DNA from: Pseudomonas weihenstephanensis
GTDB lineage: Bacteria; Pseudomonadota; Gammaproteobacteria; Pseudomonadales; Pseudomonadaceae
Length of the DNA: 64,000 nucleotides
Assembly (NCBI RefSeq): GCF_001043055.1
Contig: NZ_JYLF01000007.1
Span: 62,001-126,000 of the forward strand
Direction: 5' to 3'
The notes beneath the pieces were generated by a model. The model saw only the letters and a program-made list of their open reading frames with translations. It ran no database searches and was not told the DNA's origin. Each line of letters begins with the position of its first letter. The stretch's first letter is position 1. Of the stretch, positions 1-8,067 are shown piece by piece. The translations under genes and the position numbers were made by a program.

Positions 1-60
1 CAGCTGAAAGGTTTCACTGCGCCGCGTCACACGTGCTGTGGATTCAGCGCCGTTGATTGC

Positions 61-924
61 TCAGACCTCCGGTCCCCAGCGTTGCGACCAGTCGCTGTCT
101 TGTTTGACGATGTCGCGCAATAGCTCAAGCGCCTGTTGCAGCGCCGCGCAATCACGTTCGCGCGAATACACCAGATAGGTGGGGTAGCTGAATTCTGGCG
201 CTTTGGGCACCCGCTCCAGCGCACCGCTGTTGAGGTAGCTTTGCACCACCCGCGTGCGAAAGTAGCCACTGCCGCCGTTTTCAAGAATGTAGTGCAGCGC
301 CACAGGTCCCAGGTTGAAGCTGAGCGCGGCGCGCGCTTTATCGGGCAGCGCAGCATCATGCTGACGCCGAAAATCTTCGCCCCAATCCACGTACACATAA
401 GGCTCTGGTAAGGCGGGGCGGCGGATTTGAATCAGCTTTTCTTCCAGCAATTGCTCCACCTGCACCCCAGGCCAATACGCGGGCCGGTAAACCAGAGCGG
501 CATCCAGCAAGCCCATTTCCACTTGACGCAACAACTGCTCGCCATCGCGAATTTGCACGCGCACGGCGTGGGAGGTGAGGTGTTGGCGCAGGGCTTTGGT
601 CCAGCTCAGGATCAGCGGGTTGCACAGGCTGACTTCCCCCGCGATATGCAGCACTTGATTGAGCCCTTCAGGGCGCGGCAAATCGCGCCGTGCCGCTTCC
701 CAGGTTTGCAGCAGTTGATTGGCATACACCACAAAGGCTTCACCTTCGGGGGTTAACCTGGCCCCGGCGCGGTTGCGAATGAACAGCGTCACGCCCAGCA
801 GGCTTTCAAGTTTCTGCACCCGTGCCGTGACGGCGGTCTGGGTCACATGCAGGTTCTGGGCTGCGCTGGCAAGGCTGCCGTAGCGAACAATTTCAAGAAA
901 GGTTCGAGCCAGATCCAGGTCCAT
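61..924 (-). CDS. LysR-family transcriptional regulator divergent from hcnABC
   Basis: A protein of about 287 residues with an N-terminal winged helix-turn-helix typical of LysR regulators (residues about 1-60, including AQNLHVTQTAVTARVQKLE) followed by a substrate-binding-like effector domain. I chose the ATG at 924 because the protein then begins MDLDLARTF, the usual LysR start; an in-frame ATG at 951 would add nine residues. It is transcribed away from hcnA across about 240 bp. LysR regulators often control the divergent neighbour, so a role in cyanogenesis is possible, but the classic hcn regulators are ANR, Gac/Rsm and quorum sensing. Ligand and targets are unknown. Confidence 0.85.
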   Translation of the reverse strand: MDLDLARTFLEIVRYGSLASAAQNLHVTQTAVTARVQKLESLLGVTLFIRNRAGARLTPEGEAFVVYANQLLQTWEAARRDLPRPEGLNQVLHIAGEVSLCNPLILSWTKALRQHLTSHAVRVQIRDGEQLLRQVEMGLLDAALVYRPAYWPGVQVEQLLEEKLIQIRRPALPEPYVYVDWGEDFRRQHDAALPDKARAALSFNLGPVALHYILENGGSGYFRTRVVQSYLNSGALERVPKAPEFSYPTYLVYSRERDCAALQQALELLRDIVKQDSDWSQRWGPEV

Positions 925-999
925 AGAGGGCCGCCGCAGTGCAAAGGGCATTTAGTGTAAGTGCATTAGGTCGAAAACTCGAAAAATCAGGTGAATCTA

Positions 1000-1038
1000 T
1001 TGGCTTATATCAATGCTTATTTTTGCGAATCGTCTAAC
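1000..1038 (+). promoter_or_regulatory. ANR (FNR-type) box and -10 element of hcnA
   Basis: TTGGC-TTAT-ATCAA at 1000-1013 fits the ANR/FNR half-site arrangement TTGAT-N4-ATCAA, in the TTGGC variant I recall for hcnA promoters of other pseudomonads. TCTAAC at 1033-1038 is a plausible -10, which puts the start of transcription near 1045-1048. The box centre (1006.5) would then lie about 41 bp upstream, the usual class II activator position. TCATGGACTT at 1041-1050 and AAAAGGACA just before hcnA contain GGA motifs that could bind RsmA/RsmE; this last point is inference. Confidence 0.7.
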
Positions 1039-1163
1039 GTTCATGGACTTGGTATTTAAACGCCAAGACCTCTGGCTGCCCAAAAAATCCAGAGGCCCGC
1101 ATGAAGCGGTGCGGCACCTGCGGGTGTGCCGCACAAGACACATTAAAAGGACAACATAAAAAA

Positions 1164-1481
1164 ATGGATGATTTGAACCGGCAGTACGACATTCAACCTT
1201 TAATGCAGGCGGACATGACCATCCTCATCAATGGTCAGGCGGTGAATGCTGCGCAAGGGGAAACCGTACTCAGCGTCTTGAATTCAGTGGGTGTGCGCCA
1301 GGTGTCAGCCAATGATCACGGACAGATCAGCGGTGCATATTGCGGCATGGGCGTGTGCTACTGCTGCCTGGTCAATATTGACGGTCGGCACAAGCGTCGC
1401 GCCTGTCAGACCGTGGTACACCCCGGTATGAAAGTCGAAACCGGACACAACCGGGTCGCCGAACAGGAGAAAGTGCTATGA
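1164..1481 (+). CDS. hcnA: Hydrogen cyanide synthase subunit HcnA, [2Fe-2S] protein
   Basis: Small ferredoxin-like subunit (105 residues) of the membrane-associated HcnABC complex, which oxidises glycine to HCN and CO2. Cysteines in AYCGMGVCYCCL and RRACQT form the plant-type [2Fe-2S] site. The ATG at 1164 is chosen over one at 1101 because the protein then begins MDDLNRQYDIQPL, which matches the start I remember for HcnA; AAAAGGAC lies just upstream. The stop overlaps hcnB in an ATGA, so subunits are translationally coupled. Length and following genes match hcnABC rather than opine or D-hydroxyproline dehydrogenases, which share the same three-part design. Confidence 0.9.
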   Translation: MDDLNRQYDIQPLMQADMTILINGQAVNAAQGETVLSVLNSVGVRQVSANDHGQISGAYCGMGVCYCCLVNIDGRHKRRACQTVVHPGMKVETGHNRVAEQEKVL

Positions 1482-2875
1482 GCCTGAATCCTGTCATCGT
1501 TGGGGGTGGCCCGGCGGGTATGTCAGCCGCGATCGAGCTGGCGCAGCATGGCGTAGCCAGCACCTTGCTCGAAGAGGCGTCGCGCCTGGGCGGTGTGGTG
1601 TATCGCGGCCCGTTGCGCGAAGGCGTTGAGCTGGACTATTTGGGTGAGCGCTATAAAGACGCGCTGCATAAATTGCACGCTGAATTCGCCGAGTTTGGCC
1701 ATCTGGTCGATGTGCGGCTCAATCATCGCGTGATTGGTGGTCAGGGCGAACAGCGGTTACAAATGCTCGATGCCCATGAACAGGTGCAAGAGATTCAATT
1801 CCCGCAACTGGTGTTGTCGGCCGGCTGCCATGAGCGCAGCGTGCCTTTTCCGGGCTGGACCACGCCGGGAGTCATCATGCTCGGCGGCCTGCAATTGCAG
1901 ATCAAAAGTGGTGTAGTCAAGCCTAAAGGCCCGGTACTCATCGCGGGCACTGGGCCTCTGTTGATGCTGGTTGCCTGCCAGTTGCATGCGGCGGGTGTCG
2001 AAATAGCCGGTGTTTATGAAGCGTGTGAATTGGGCCGTATCGCCAAAGAAAGCTTGGCGCTGCTCAATCAGCCGCAGTTGTTCCTCGATGGCCTGAGCAT
2101 GCTGGTGTACCTCAAGCGCCACGGCATCACAGTGCGTTACGGTTGGGGCGTGGTCGAGGCCCGTGGTGAAGGTGAGGTGCAAGAAGTGATTGTTGCGCCG
2201 TATTCCAGCGCCTGGCAGGCCGACATGAGCAAGGCGCAGCCGGTTGTCGCACGCACGCTGGCGGTGGGCTACGGGTTTATTCCGCGCACCCAGCTCACCC
2301 AGCAAATGGGGCTTGAGCACGCCTATAACGTTGATGGCTATCTGGCAGCAACGGCGAACAGCTGGCAGCAAAGCAGTGACCCGAGTATCCATCTGGCCGG
2401 TGATGTCACCGGGTTGCGTGGTGGCGAAGCGGCGATGCTCACAGGGCGTATCGCGGCCCTGTCGATATTGATGCAGCGCGGGGTCCTGAGTGAAAAACAG
2501 GCCCTTGAAGAGCGCCGCGCTTACATGAGTAAACTCAACACCATCATGCGGTTCCGTGGTGGGATTGACCGCTACACCCAACGCGGCACCCGCCAGATTG
2601 ACCTGCCCCAGGCCGACACCGTGGTCTGTCGTTGCGAGCACGTGACGCGCGCTGATATCGACGTGGCGCTTAGCCAGGGCGTGCAAGACATGGCCGGGCT
2701 GAAAATGCGCACCCGCGTTAGCATGGGCGATTGCCAGGGCCGGATGTGCGTCGGCTATTGCAGCGATCGCTTGCGTGATGCCACCGGGCGCAAGGATGTC
2801 GGCTGGTTACGCCCGCGCTTCCCGCTGGAGCCTGTGCCTTTTTCTGCCTTCACCAATGCCTGCAAGGATGCCTGA
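1478..2875 (+). CDS. hcnB: Hydrogen cyanide synthase subunit HcnB, FAD oxidoreductase
   Basis: 465-residue flavoprotein subunit of cyanide synthase. The N-terminus carries the FAD dinucleotide-binding motif VGGGPAGMSA (residues about 8-17), followed by a second nucleotide-binding region (LIAGTGPLLML). The C-terminal 90 residues contain a BFD-like [2Fe-2S] domain with cysteines in VVCRCEHVT and GDCQGRMCVGYC. It overlaps hcnA by four bases and stops one base before the hcnC start, so the three genes form one operon. The architecture is shared with opine oxidase and related amino-acid dehydrogenase subunits; HcnB is preferred because of its partners and the ANR box upstream. Confidence 0.9.
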   Translation: MSLNPVIVGGGPAGMSAAIELAQHGVASTLLEEASRLGGVVYRGPLREGVELDYLGERYKDALHKLHAEFAEFGHLVDVRLNHRVIGGQGEQRLQMLDAHEQVQEIQFPQLVLSAGCHERSVPFPGWTTPGVIMLGGLQLQIKSGVVKPKGPVLIAGTGPLLMLVACQLHAAGVEIAGVYEACELGRIAKESLALLNQPQLFLDGLSMLVYLKRHGITVRYGWGVVEARGEGEVQEVIVAPYSSAWQADMSKAQPVVARTLAVGYGFIPRTQLTQQMGLEHAYNVDGYLAATANSWQQSSDPSIHLAGDVTGLRGGEAAMLTGRIAALSILMQRGVLSEKQALEERRAYMSKLNTIMRFRGGIDRYTQRGTRQIDLPQADTVVCRCEHVTRADIDVALSQGVQDMAGLKMRTRVSMGDCQGRMCVGYCSDRLRDATGRKDVGWLRPRFPLEPVPFSAFTNACKDA

Positions 2876-2876
2876 C

Positions 2877-4133
2877 ATGATCAAGACCTATGACGTTGTA
2901 ATTGCTGGCGGCGGGGTGATCGGTGCCTCAATCGCCTATCACCTGTCACGCCGCAAAGATTTGAAAATTGCCATGATCGACTGCAAACGCCCTGGCAACG
3001 CCAGCCGTGCTTCGGCAGGCGGTTTGTGGGCCATCGGGGAGTCGGTGGGCCTTGGCTGCGGGGTGATTTTCTTTCGCATGATGTCGGCTGAGCGCAAACG
3101 CGAAGCCCAGGGCAGCGCAGTGGTGGTGGACTCCAGTACGCCGCACATTCTGCCCGACTGTTTCTTCGACTTTGCCTTGCAGTCCAATGCGCTGTACCCC
3201 GGCCTGCATCAAGAACTCAAAGAAAAGCACGGTATGGATTTCAAGTTCGAACGCACGGGCCTCAAGTACGTGATTTACGACGATGAAGACCGCCTGTACG
3301 CAGAGCACATCGTGGCCAATATTCCGCATTTGGCCCATGAAGTGCGCTGGCTCGACCAGGCCGCCCTGCGTGAGTCCGAACCCAGTGTCAGCCACGATGC
3401 CAAGGGTGCGCTGGAATTTCTGTGCGATCACCAGGTCAGCCCGTTCCGCCTGACGGACGCCTACACCGAAGGTGCACGTCAAAATGGCGTTGACCTGTTC
3501 TTCAACACCAACGTCACCGGTGTACTGCGCCAAGGCGCCAAAGTGTTGGGTGTGCGCACTGACAACGAAGGCGTCTTCCACAGTAAAACCCTGATTAACG
3601 CGGCAGGCGCATGGGCCGCAGAGCTGAGCGTGATGGCCACCGACTTGAGCATTCCTGTGGCGCCAGTCAAAGGCCAGATCGTGCTGACCGAGCGCATGCC
3701 CAAGCTGCTCAACGGCTGCCTGACCACCAGTGATTGTTATCTGGCGCAGAAAGACAACGGTGAAATCCTGATTGGCAGCACCACGGAAGACAAAGGCTTC
3801 GACGTCACCACCACCTTCCCGGAAATCAGCGGTCTGGTACAAGGCGCCATGCGTTGCATCCCGCAGCTGAAAGACGTGAACCTCAAGCGCACCTGGGCCG
3901 GTTTGCGACCGGGGTCGCCGGATGAACTGCCGATCCTGGGACCCATGAAAGGGGTGGAAGGTTACTTGAACGCGTGCGGTCACTTCCGTACCGGCATCCT
4001 GACGTCGGCTATCACTGGCGTCATGCTTGATGCTCTGGTGCGCAATGAACCTTTGCCGTTGGACGTGACGCCATTCTTGGCGGATCGCTTTGATCTGCAG
4101 CCCGTAGGATTGCCACAAGTGATGGGCGCGTAA
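2877..4133 (+). CDS. hcnC: Hydrogen cyanide synthase subunit HcnC, glycine-oxidase-like flavoprotein
   Basis: 418-residue DAO-type FAD oxidoreductase thought to act on glycine in the HcnABC complex. FAD-binding GGGVIGASIAYHLS lies at residues about 10-23, and the C-terminal FAD loop is seen in TWAGLRPGSPDELPILGP. The start at 2877 follows the hcnB stop by one base; an open frame continues upstream to 2775 but would lie inside hcnB. Length agrees with known HcnC proteins (about 417-419 residues). A long open frame on the opposite strand is only its shadow. Confidence 0.9.
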   Translation: MIKTYDVVIAGGGVIGASIAYHLSRRKDLKIAMIDCKRPGNASRASAGGLWAIGESVGLGCGVIFFRMMSAERKREAQGSAVVVDSSTPHILPDCFFDFALQSNALYPGLHQELKEKHGMDFKFERTGLKYVIYDDEDRLYAEHIVANIPHLAHEVRWLDQAALRESEPSVSHDAKGALEFLCDHQVSPFRLTDAYTEGARQNGVDLFFNTNVTGVLRQGAKVLGVRTDNEGVFHSKTLINAAGAWAAELSVMATDLSIPVAPVKGQIVLTERMPKLLNGCLTTSDCYLAQKDNGEILIGSTTEDKGFDVTTTFPEISGLVQGAMRCIPQLKDVNLKRTWAGLRPGSPDELPILGPMKGVEGYLNACGHFRTGILTSAITGVMLDALVRNEPLPLDVTPFLADRFDLQPVGLPQVMGA

Positions 4134-4494
4134 GCACTGCTTTTACGGTAGGAGTTGAGCTTGCCTGGTGAACACGGAGTGTCAGTCAACCTTAAGGTTG
4201 AATGCCAAGTCGTGATTGCAAGGCAAGCGCGATCCTTGTTTGTTGTAACAACCCTTGCCCGTAATGATGACCAGAGCCTGTGCGGTAGTGACTAGAGCCC
4301 TTGATATTACGTGTAGAGACAGGCTGTTCAGAGAGTATTCACGCCACCCACCATTTAAGTTTTAACACATCGAGTTCCCTCTAGACGGAACCCCGACAAG
4401 TGATAGATGCACCTATGGGAGCCTGATTGGAGGAGCCTGGAAACTCTGACTGACAGGCATAAACCCCAAGCTCGTCTGATAGGGTATCTAGCCA
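4134..4494. other. 361-bp intergenic region between hcnC and effector-like gene
   Basis: No protein-coding signal on either strand. It holds a perfect 16-bp palindrome, TCAACCTTAAGGTTGA (4186-4201), without a following T-run, so it is not an obvious terminator. Further on is the hrp-box-like promoter described separately. The rest is unremarkable, moderately AT-rich sequence. Confidence 0.7.
4387..4415 (+). promoter_or_regulatory. hrp box (HrpL-type ECF sigma promoter), one mismatch
   Basis: GGAACC at 4387-4392, then 16 bases, then GCACCTA at 4409-4415. The HrpL consensus is GGAACC-N15/16-CCACNNA; only the first C of the second block differs. It is 79 bp before the ATG of the effector-like gene at 4495 and points toward it, the normal placement for type III secretion effectors in plant-associated Pseudomonas. 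A chance match is possible, but the match in sequence, spacing and orientation together with the protein's N-terminus makes function likely if the strain encodes HrpL. Confidence 0.55.
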
Positions 4495-7419
4495 ATGTCT
4501 ACCTTCACCATCCCGTTTTTATCACTCGTCACGTCCCAACTGCCCGCGATGCCTAACAACAAGCAATCGCGCGTTGCGCAAGGCAACCCGTTATCAGTAA
4601 CCCATCCGGCCCTGCCTGTGCAAAAGCCCGCTCCATTGCGCGAGAGCACTCAAAATAGCTCAAACCGTGAAACCGGGGCTCCTGCGCAGAGAGTGGGGGC
4701 GAATGGCAACTCGTTATCACTGCATTCTTCGTCGCCCCAACTGGATGACAACACGCACACTATTTATGGATCAAGTACGGTTTCACCGCCCACGGTGAGC
4801 TATAGCCTTAATGAGCGAAAGCAGCGTCTCGATGCTTATGCTGATCGGGTAAAGGCGCAGATTGGCAACATAGAACAGGGACGCGAGGGCGAAAGAAACA
4901 TCAAGTTCCAGAACGCACGCCAGTTCTTGGAGCCATCAGGATTCTTCAGCGCAGGCTTATTGGCTGCGGGGTATGACCCACATGAAAAAATCACGGTGAC
5001 GTTCGACGCCTACAGAAAAGAAATAATAGGGAATAAAACAAATCATGTAAGCACTGAAAAAAGAACGTACTTAGCCTGGGAGTTAGCAGCCGGTGCGCTG
5101 GCACACGACAAAGTGGCACCGGGTGGTCCGATCAATTTTCAATACATGAGCATTCAGCCAAAAGACCGGAGCAAAGTCGACGCGCTAGAAGGGCTAGGGA
5201 AAAATCTTCAAGATCATTGGGAGAAAGAAATCGCTACGCCCATGCGCGATGCATCGGGGGGGATGGCGCAGCGCTCCGGGAAAGCAGATGCCTATCTTGT
5301 AAAGGGCACTTTGCAAAGCCTGGTTAACGATAAGACGGGTTTTGAGTCGTTAAGCCCAGCAGGTCAAGCCGCTGTAAAACGCACCCTGGCGCACAATGGT
5401 CAGGTCATCATTCCCAATGTGTACGGTTACCCACTGGCCGGCTATGCATTTATTCCTAATACCCCTTATGACGCAAATTATGAGCACCGGCCAAATCAGG
5501 GGTTGATGATTGATTTGCGCAAAGGCAGTGCTCATGAAATTCAGGGGGATGAAGGCTTTGCCAACTGGGCTACCACCCATCGGGATGATCTGCTCAAACG
5601 TTTTAATGCCCGTGACAGACAAGGGGGTAAAGATGCCCATTGGCCAAAGGCAGGTGAAGTGCTTGATAGCCTGATCGCCGGCAATGATGTGAGCTACGAG
5701 GGCTATTTTAATCTCGTTTCGGATCAGACCATACCGGTGCGGGAGACCTTCAATTACACCCGTTCACGAAACCGTGATTATTCATTAAGAGAGGGGAGTC
5801 TGGAGCAAGGCCTTGCTTCTCAGTATCAAGCCGTGAACACCAAGAACTCAGTGTGGGCCGACCAGACGCAGGTGTTTGGTGCCTCACAGCAAAGTTGGAA
5901 GAGTGTGAAAGAGGCGTGGGGTAATACCTTCGGTTATTTACCGGTTGTTGGCAACGCTGGCAATATTGTCTTCGGTATTCATGACGGTATTTATGGCAAA
6001 ACGGCTGATGATCGACTTCAAGGTAATGCCGCCGCGGTGATTTCGGGCCTGCAATTAGCGCATGAACTACTGCCCGGGGCCGTAGAGACGGGATTAGGTG
6101 ATACACCTTCACTCAACACGTCTGCCGTCAAAGACTACAGTTGGACACCTAACGGGCAGACGCATGATCTTGAATTACGTCGACCTGCGAAAGCACTCGA
6201 TAGGCCAGTTGAAGGAAATGTTCCCGTTCAGGGTGAGCCCCCCACCCAAGCAACATCGGTAACCGGGGCAGTTAACAAAAGGGTTTCAAACGACCCCGAT
6301 ATCAACCGCCTGCGTCCTGGCCAAGCGGGAAGCATTAGCGACTATGCAGTGCCAAACGGTGAAGCATTAATTGAAAACACCTTGCCGAATGGCCAAGGCA
6401 TTTATCAGCTAAAAAACGCGAGCGGAGTGGATCAGTGGTTCATCCGTCATACCGATACCCGCGGTGCTCCCAAGGTCTACGAGATCAGGTCCGACTTTAA
6501 AATCGGTGATAACCGGGTACAGATTATTGACCCCGCTACCCGTAAACCTTTAGTGACGGTCAGTCATACAAACAACGGTGATTGGATTCGCACTGAGGGG
6601 CAAGGAGGAAGTTGGCCATGGCGCAGGAGCAGTTCGCCGACTACGCCAGTTGCTGAAGAGAGGCCTGCTTCACCCTTGGCAGCCAAGTTTGAGGTGGAAG
6701 GGCTGGACACCACGGGCGCCGAAAAGCTTGATGAATATTTAAAGTTCGATAAAAACATCGAATACGATTACGGGGTTAAAAATACACGGCAAGAAAACGG
6801 AGTAGTAACGCAAAAGCAATTCCAGCTTTCTTGGCAGGTTGAAGAGGATAATTTTATGGTTACGGAAGGGGAAAGAGCCAGACCCAACCAGTTGTCAGAC
6901 ACCGACTATTCGCACAACTTTTTATTAGACCTTGATCGCAATTACTACTCGGTCATCAATCGAGAAAAACCTGAGCTCAATATGATGCCTGACGCTGAAA
7001 TTCTGACGGGAGATGAAGTTACCTTACTAAAACTTCGTCAGTTTGAGGCCGCTATTCCTGATCCGTTAATGCGTACGCGCATTTCCGAAGTGGCGCATCA
7101 AGGTGCGACGGTGCACGGATTTAGTAATGTAACGAGCGGGGACGCCGGATTAAAAGGCGGTCTGCTGCCCAGTGGCAGGGGCTTGAGTTTTATAATTGAT
7201 TATGATCCTGTACATAAGGCAGCTAATGTCAATGTCGTTGCCAAAAATATCGTCTTTGACGTCGGTGATGAAATACGGCAAGTTCCGGATGTAGACTTTA
7301 CGGTAAAACGCACTTATACCATAAGGGAGGGCAATGAGATCGGCGTGGACAGTAATCCTTACGTAATCGATAAACATGCGCCTTCCACCATAGAGTTTTC
7401 GCTGACCACGGATGTTTAA
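4495..7419 (+). CDS. Large candidate type III effector / toxin-like protein
   Basis: 974 residues, family not recognised with certainty. The first 49 residues contain no Asp or Glu and are rich in Ser, Pro, Asn and Gln, as in type III secretion signals; there is no Sec signal peptide. A globular region follows (about 105-470), then a hydrophobic stretch near FGYLPVVGNAGNIVFGIHDG (about 480-500) and ISGLQLAHELLPGAVETGLG, reminiscent of the large dermonecrotic-toxin-like (DUF6543-type) proteins of Pseudomonas. A motif WFIRHTDTRGAPKVYEIRSD (about 646-665) precedes a polar linker and a distinct C-terminal domain (about 725-974). Base use is AT-richer than its neighbours, suggesting transfer. The ribosome site before ATG 4495 is weak (AGGG); ATG at residue 19 is an alternative. 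No chaperone gene lies next to it. Function is inferred from promoter and N-terminus only. Confidence 0.55.
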   Translation: MSTFTIPFLSLVTSQLPAMPNNKQSRVAQGNPLSVTHPALPVQKPAPLRESTQNSSNRETGAPAQRVGANGNSLSLHSSSPQLDDNTHTIYGSSTVSPPTVSYSLNERKQRLDAYADRVKAQIGNIEQGREGERNIKFQNARQFLEPSGFFSAGLLAAGYDPHEKITVTFDAYRKEIIGNKTNHVSTEKRTYLAWELAAGALAHDKVAPGGPINFQYMSIQPKDRSKVDALEGLGKNLQDHWEKEIATPMRDASGGMAQRSGKADAYLVKGTLQSLVNDKTGFESLSPAGQAAVKRTLAHNGQVIIPNVYGYPLAGYAFIPNTPYDANYEHRPNQGLMIDLRKGSAHEIQGDEGFANWATTHRDDLLKRFNARDRQGGKDAHWPKAGEVLDSLIAGNDVSYEGYFNLVSDQTIPVRETFNYTRSRNRDYSLREGSLEQGLASQYQAVNTKNSVWADQTQVFGASQQSWKSVKEAWGNTFGYLPVVGNAGNIVFGIHDGIYGKTADDRLQGNAAAVISGLQLAHELLPGAVETGLGDTPSLNTSAVKDYSWTPNGQTHDLELRRPAKALDRPVEGNVPVQGEPPTQATSVTGAVNKRVSNDPDINRLRPGQAGSISDYAVPNGEALIENTLPNGQGIYQLKNASGVDQWFIRHTDTRGAPKVYEIRSDFKIGDNRVQIIDPATRKPLVTVSHTNNGDWIRTEGQGGSWPWRRSSSPTTPVAEERPASPLAAKFEVEGLDTTGAEKLDEYLKFDKNIEYDYGVKNTRQENGVVTQKQFQLSWQVEEDNFMVTEGERARPNQLSDTDYSHNFLLDLDRNYYSVINREKPELNMMPDAEILTGDEVTLLKLRQFEAAIPDPLMRTRISEVAHQGATVHGFSNVTSGDAGLKGGLLPSGRGLSFIIDYDPVHKAANVNVVAKNIVFDVGDEIRQVPDVDFTVKRTYTIREGNEIGVDSNPYVIDKHAPSTIEFSLTTDV

Positions 7420-7574
7420 AACGGGCTGCTGACAACGTTGTGCATCGCGGATAACTCTCCCGGCTTGAGAGTCAGCCTCTTAGGTCGGTTTAAACGATGC
7501 CATGTTGCAGTGCAATTACGCCGCATCAGAACGCGAGTAAGCGCGTTCGGATGAAGTGTTGTCTTGGTGAGTAA

Positions 7575-8030
7575 TTAACGCTCGCCTATCGGTATCCGCT
7601 GGTAATGCATCTCGGACAGGATAAAAAACTCCTTGTCCAGCAACGTACGCACATCAATCAGGGGCATCCCCCGTAAGTCGGGGGCCAGCCTTATCCCATA
7701 ATCCTCAATGTTCTTGATCGTCTGCGCTCCTCGCCAGATCACGTGGTACGCCAGGTAATACACCGACTGGCCAGGTCGCAGCCCAATGTTTCGCTGCGCC
7801 AGTTTGTCGATGAGCAATGGCTCATCAAACACATCGACCAAGCCTTGCGTTACACGCTCCAATACGTGCTCCAGGCGCAGCAGCACAGACTGCTTCTCGG
7901 TTTCGCTGTACCCGTTCCACCCTACGATTTCGTGATGAAAGCGTTTGCAGCCACGGCATACAAGGTCGCCAAAAACCGTTGAGCATAATCCCACGCAGGG
8001 CGTTTTAATTTTCTGGCTACACATAAGCAT
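7575..8030 (-). CDS. DUF1289-type cysteine-rich protein
   Basis: 151 residues. The N-terminus has the four-cysteine pattern CVGLCSTVFGDLVCRGCKRF (residues about 11-30) typical of DUF1289 proteins, which may bind a metal or Fe-S cluster; the remaining 120 residues are longer than the minimal family and include a hydrophobic-aromatic core (SVYYLAYHVIWRGAQ). It starts 37 bp after the nrdB stop on the same strand, so it may be cotranscribed with nrdB. The exact biochemical role is unknown. Confidence 0.75.
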   Translation of the reverse strand: MLMCSQKIKTPCVGLCSTVFGDLVCRGCKRFHHEIVGWNGYSETEKQSVLLRLEHVLERVTQGLVDVFDEPLLIDKLAQRNIGLRPGQSVYYLAYHVIWRGAQTIKNIEDYGIRLAPDLRGMPLIDVRTLLDKEFFILSEMHYQRIPIGER

Positions 8031-8067
8031 CAGTTTGTAAGGGGGAAGGGTGAATGAGGCAGCGGGC

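Noticed and set aside
2946-4118. 390-codon open frame on the minus strand across hcnC
   Set aside because: It lies wholly antisense to a well-recognised gene and its translation has no family-like motif; long shadows are expected in GC-rich codon use.
4186-4201. 16-bp palindrome after hcnC as a terminator
   Set aside because: No loop-forming spacer and no T-run; could be a protein-binding site but nothing identifies the protein.
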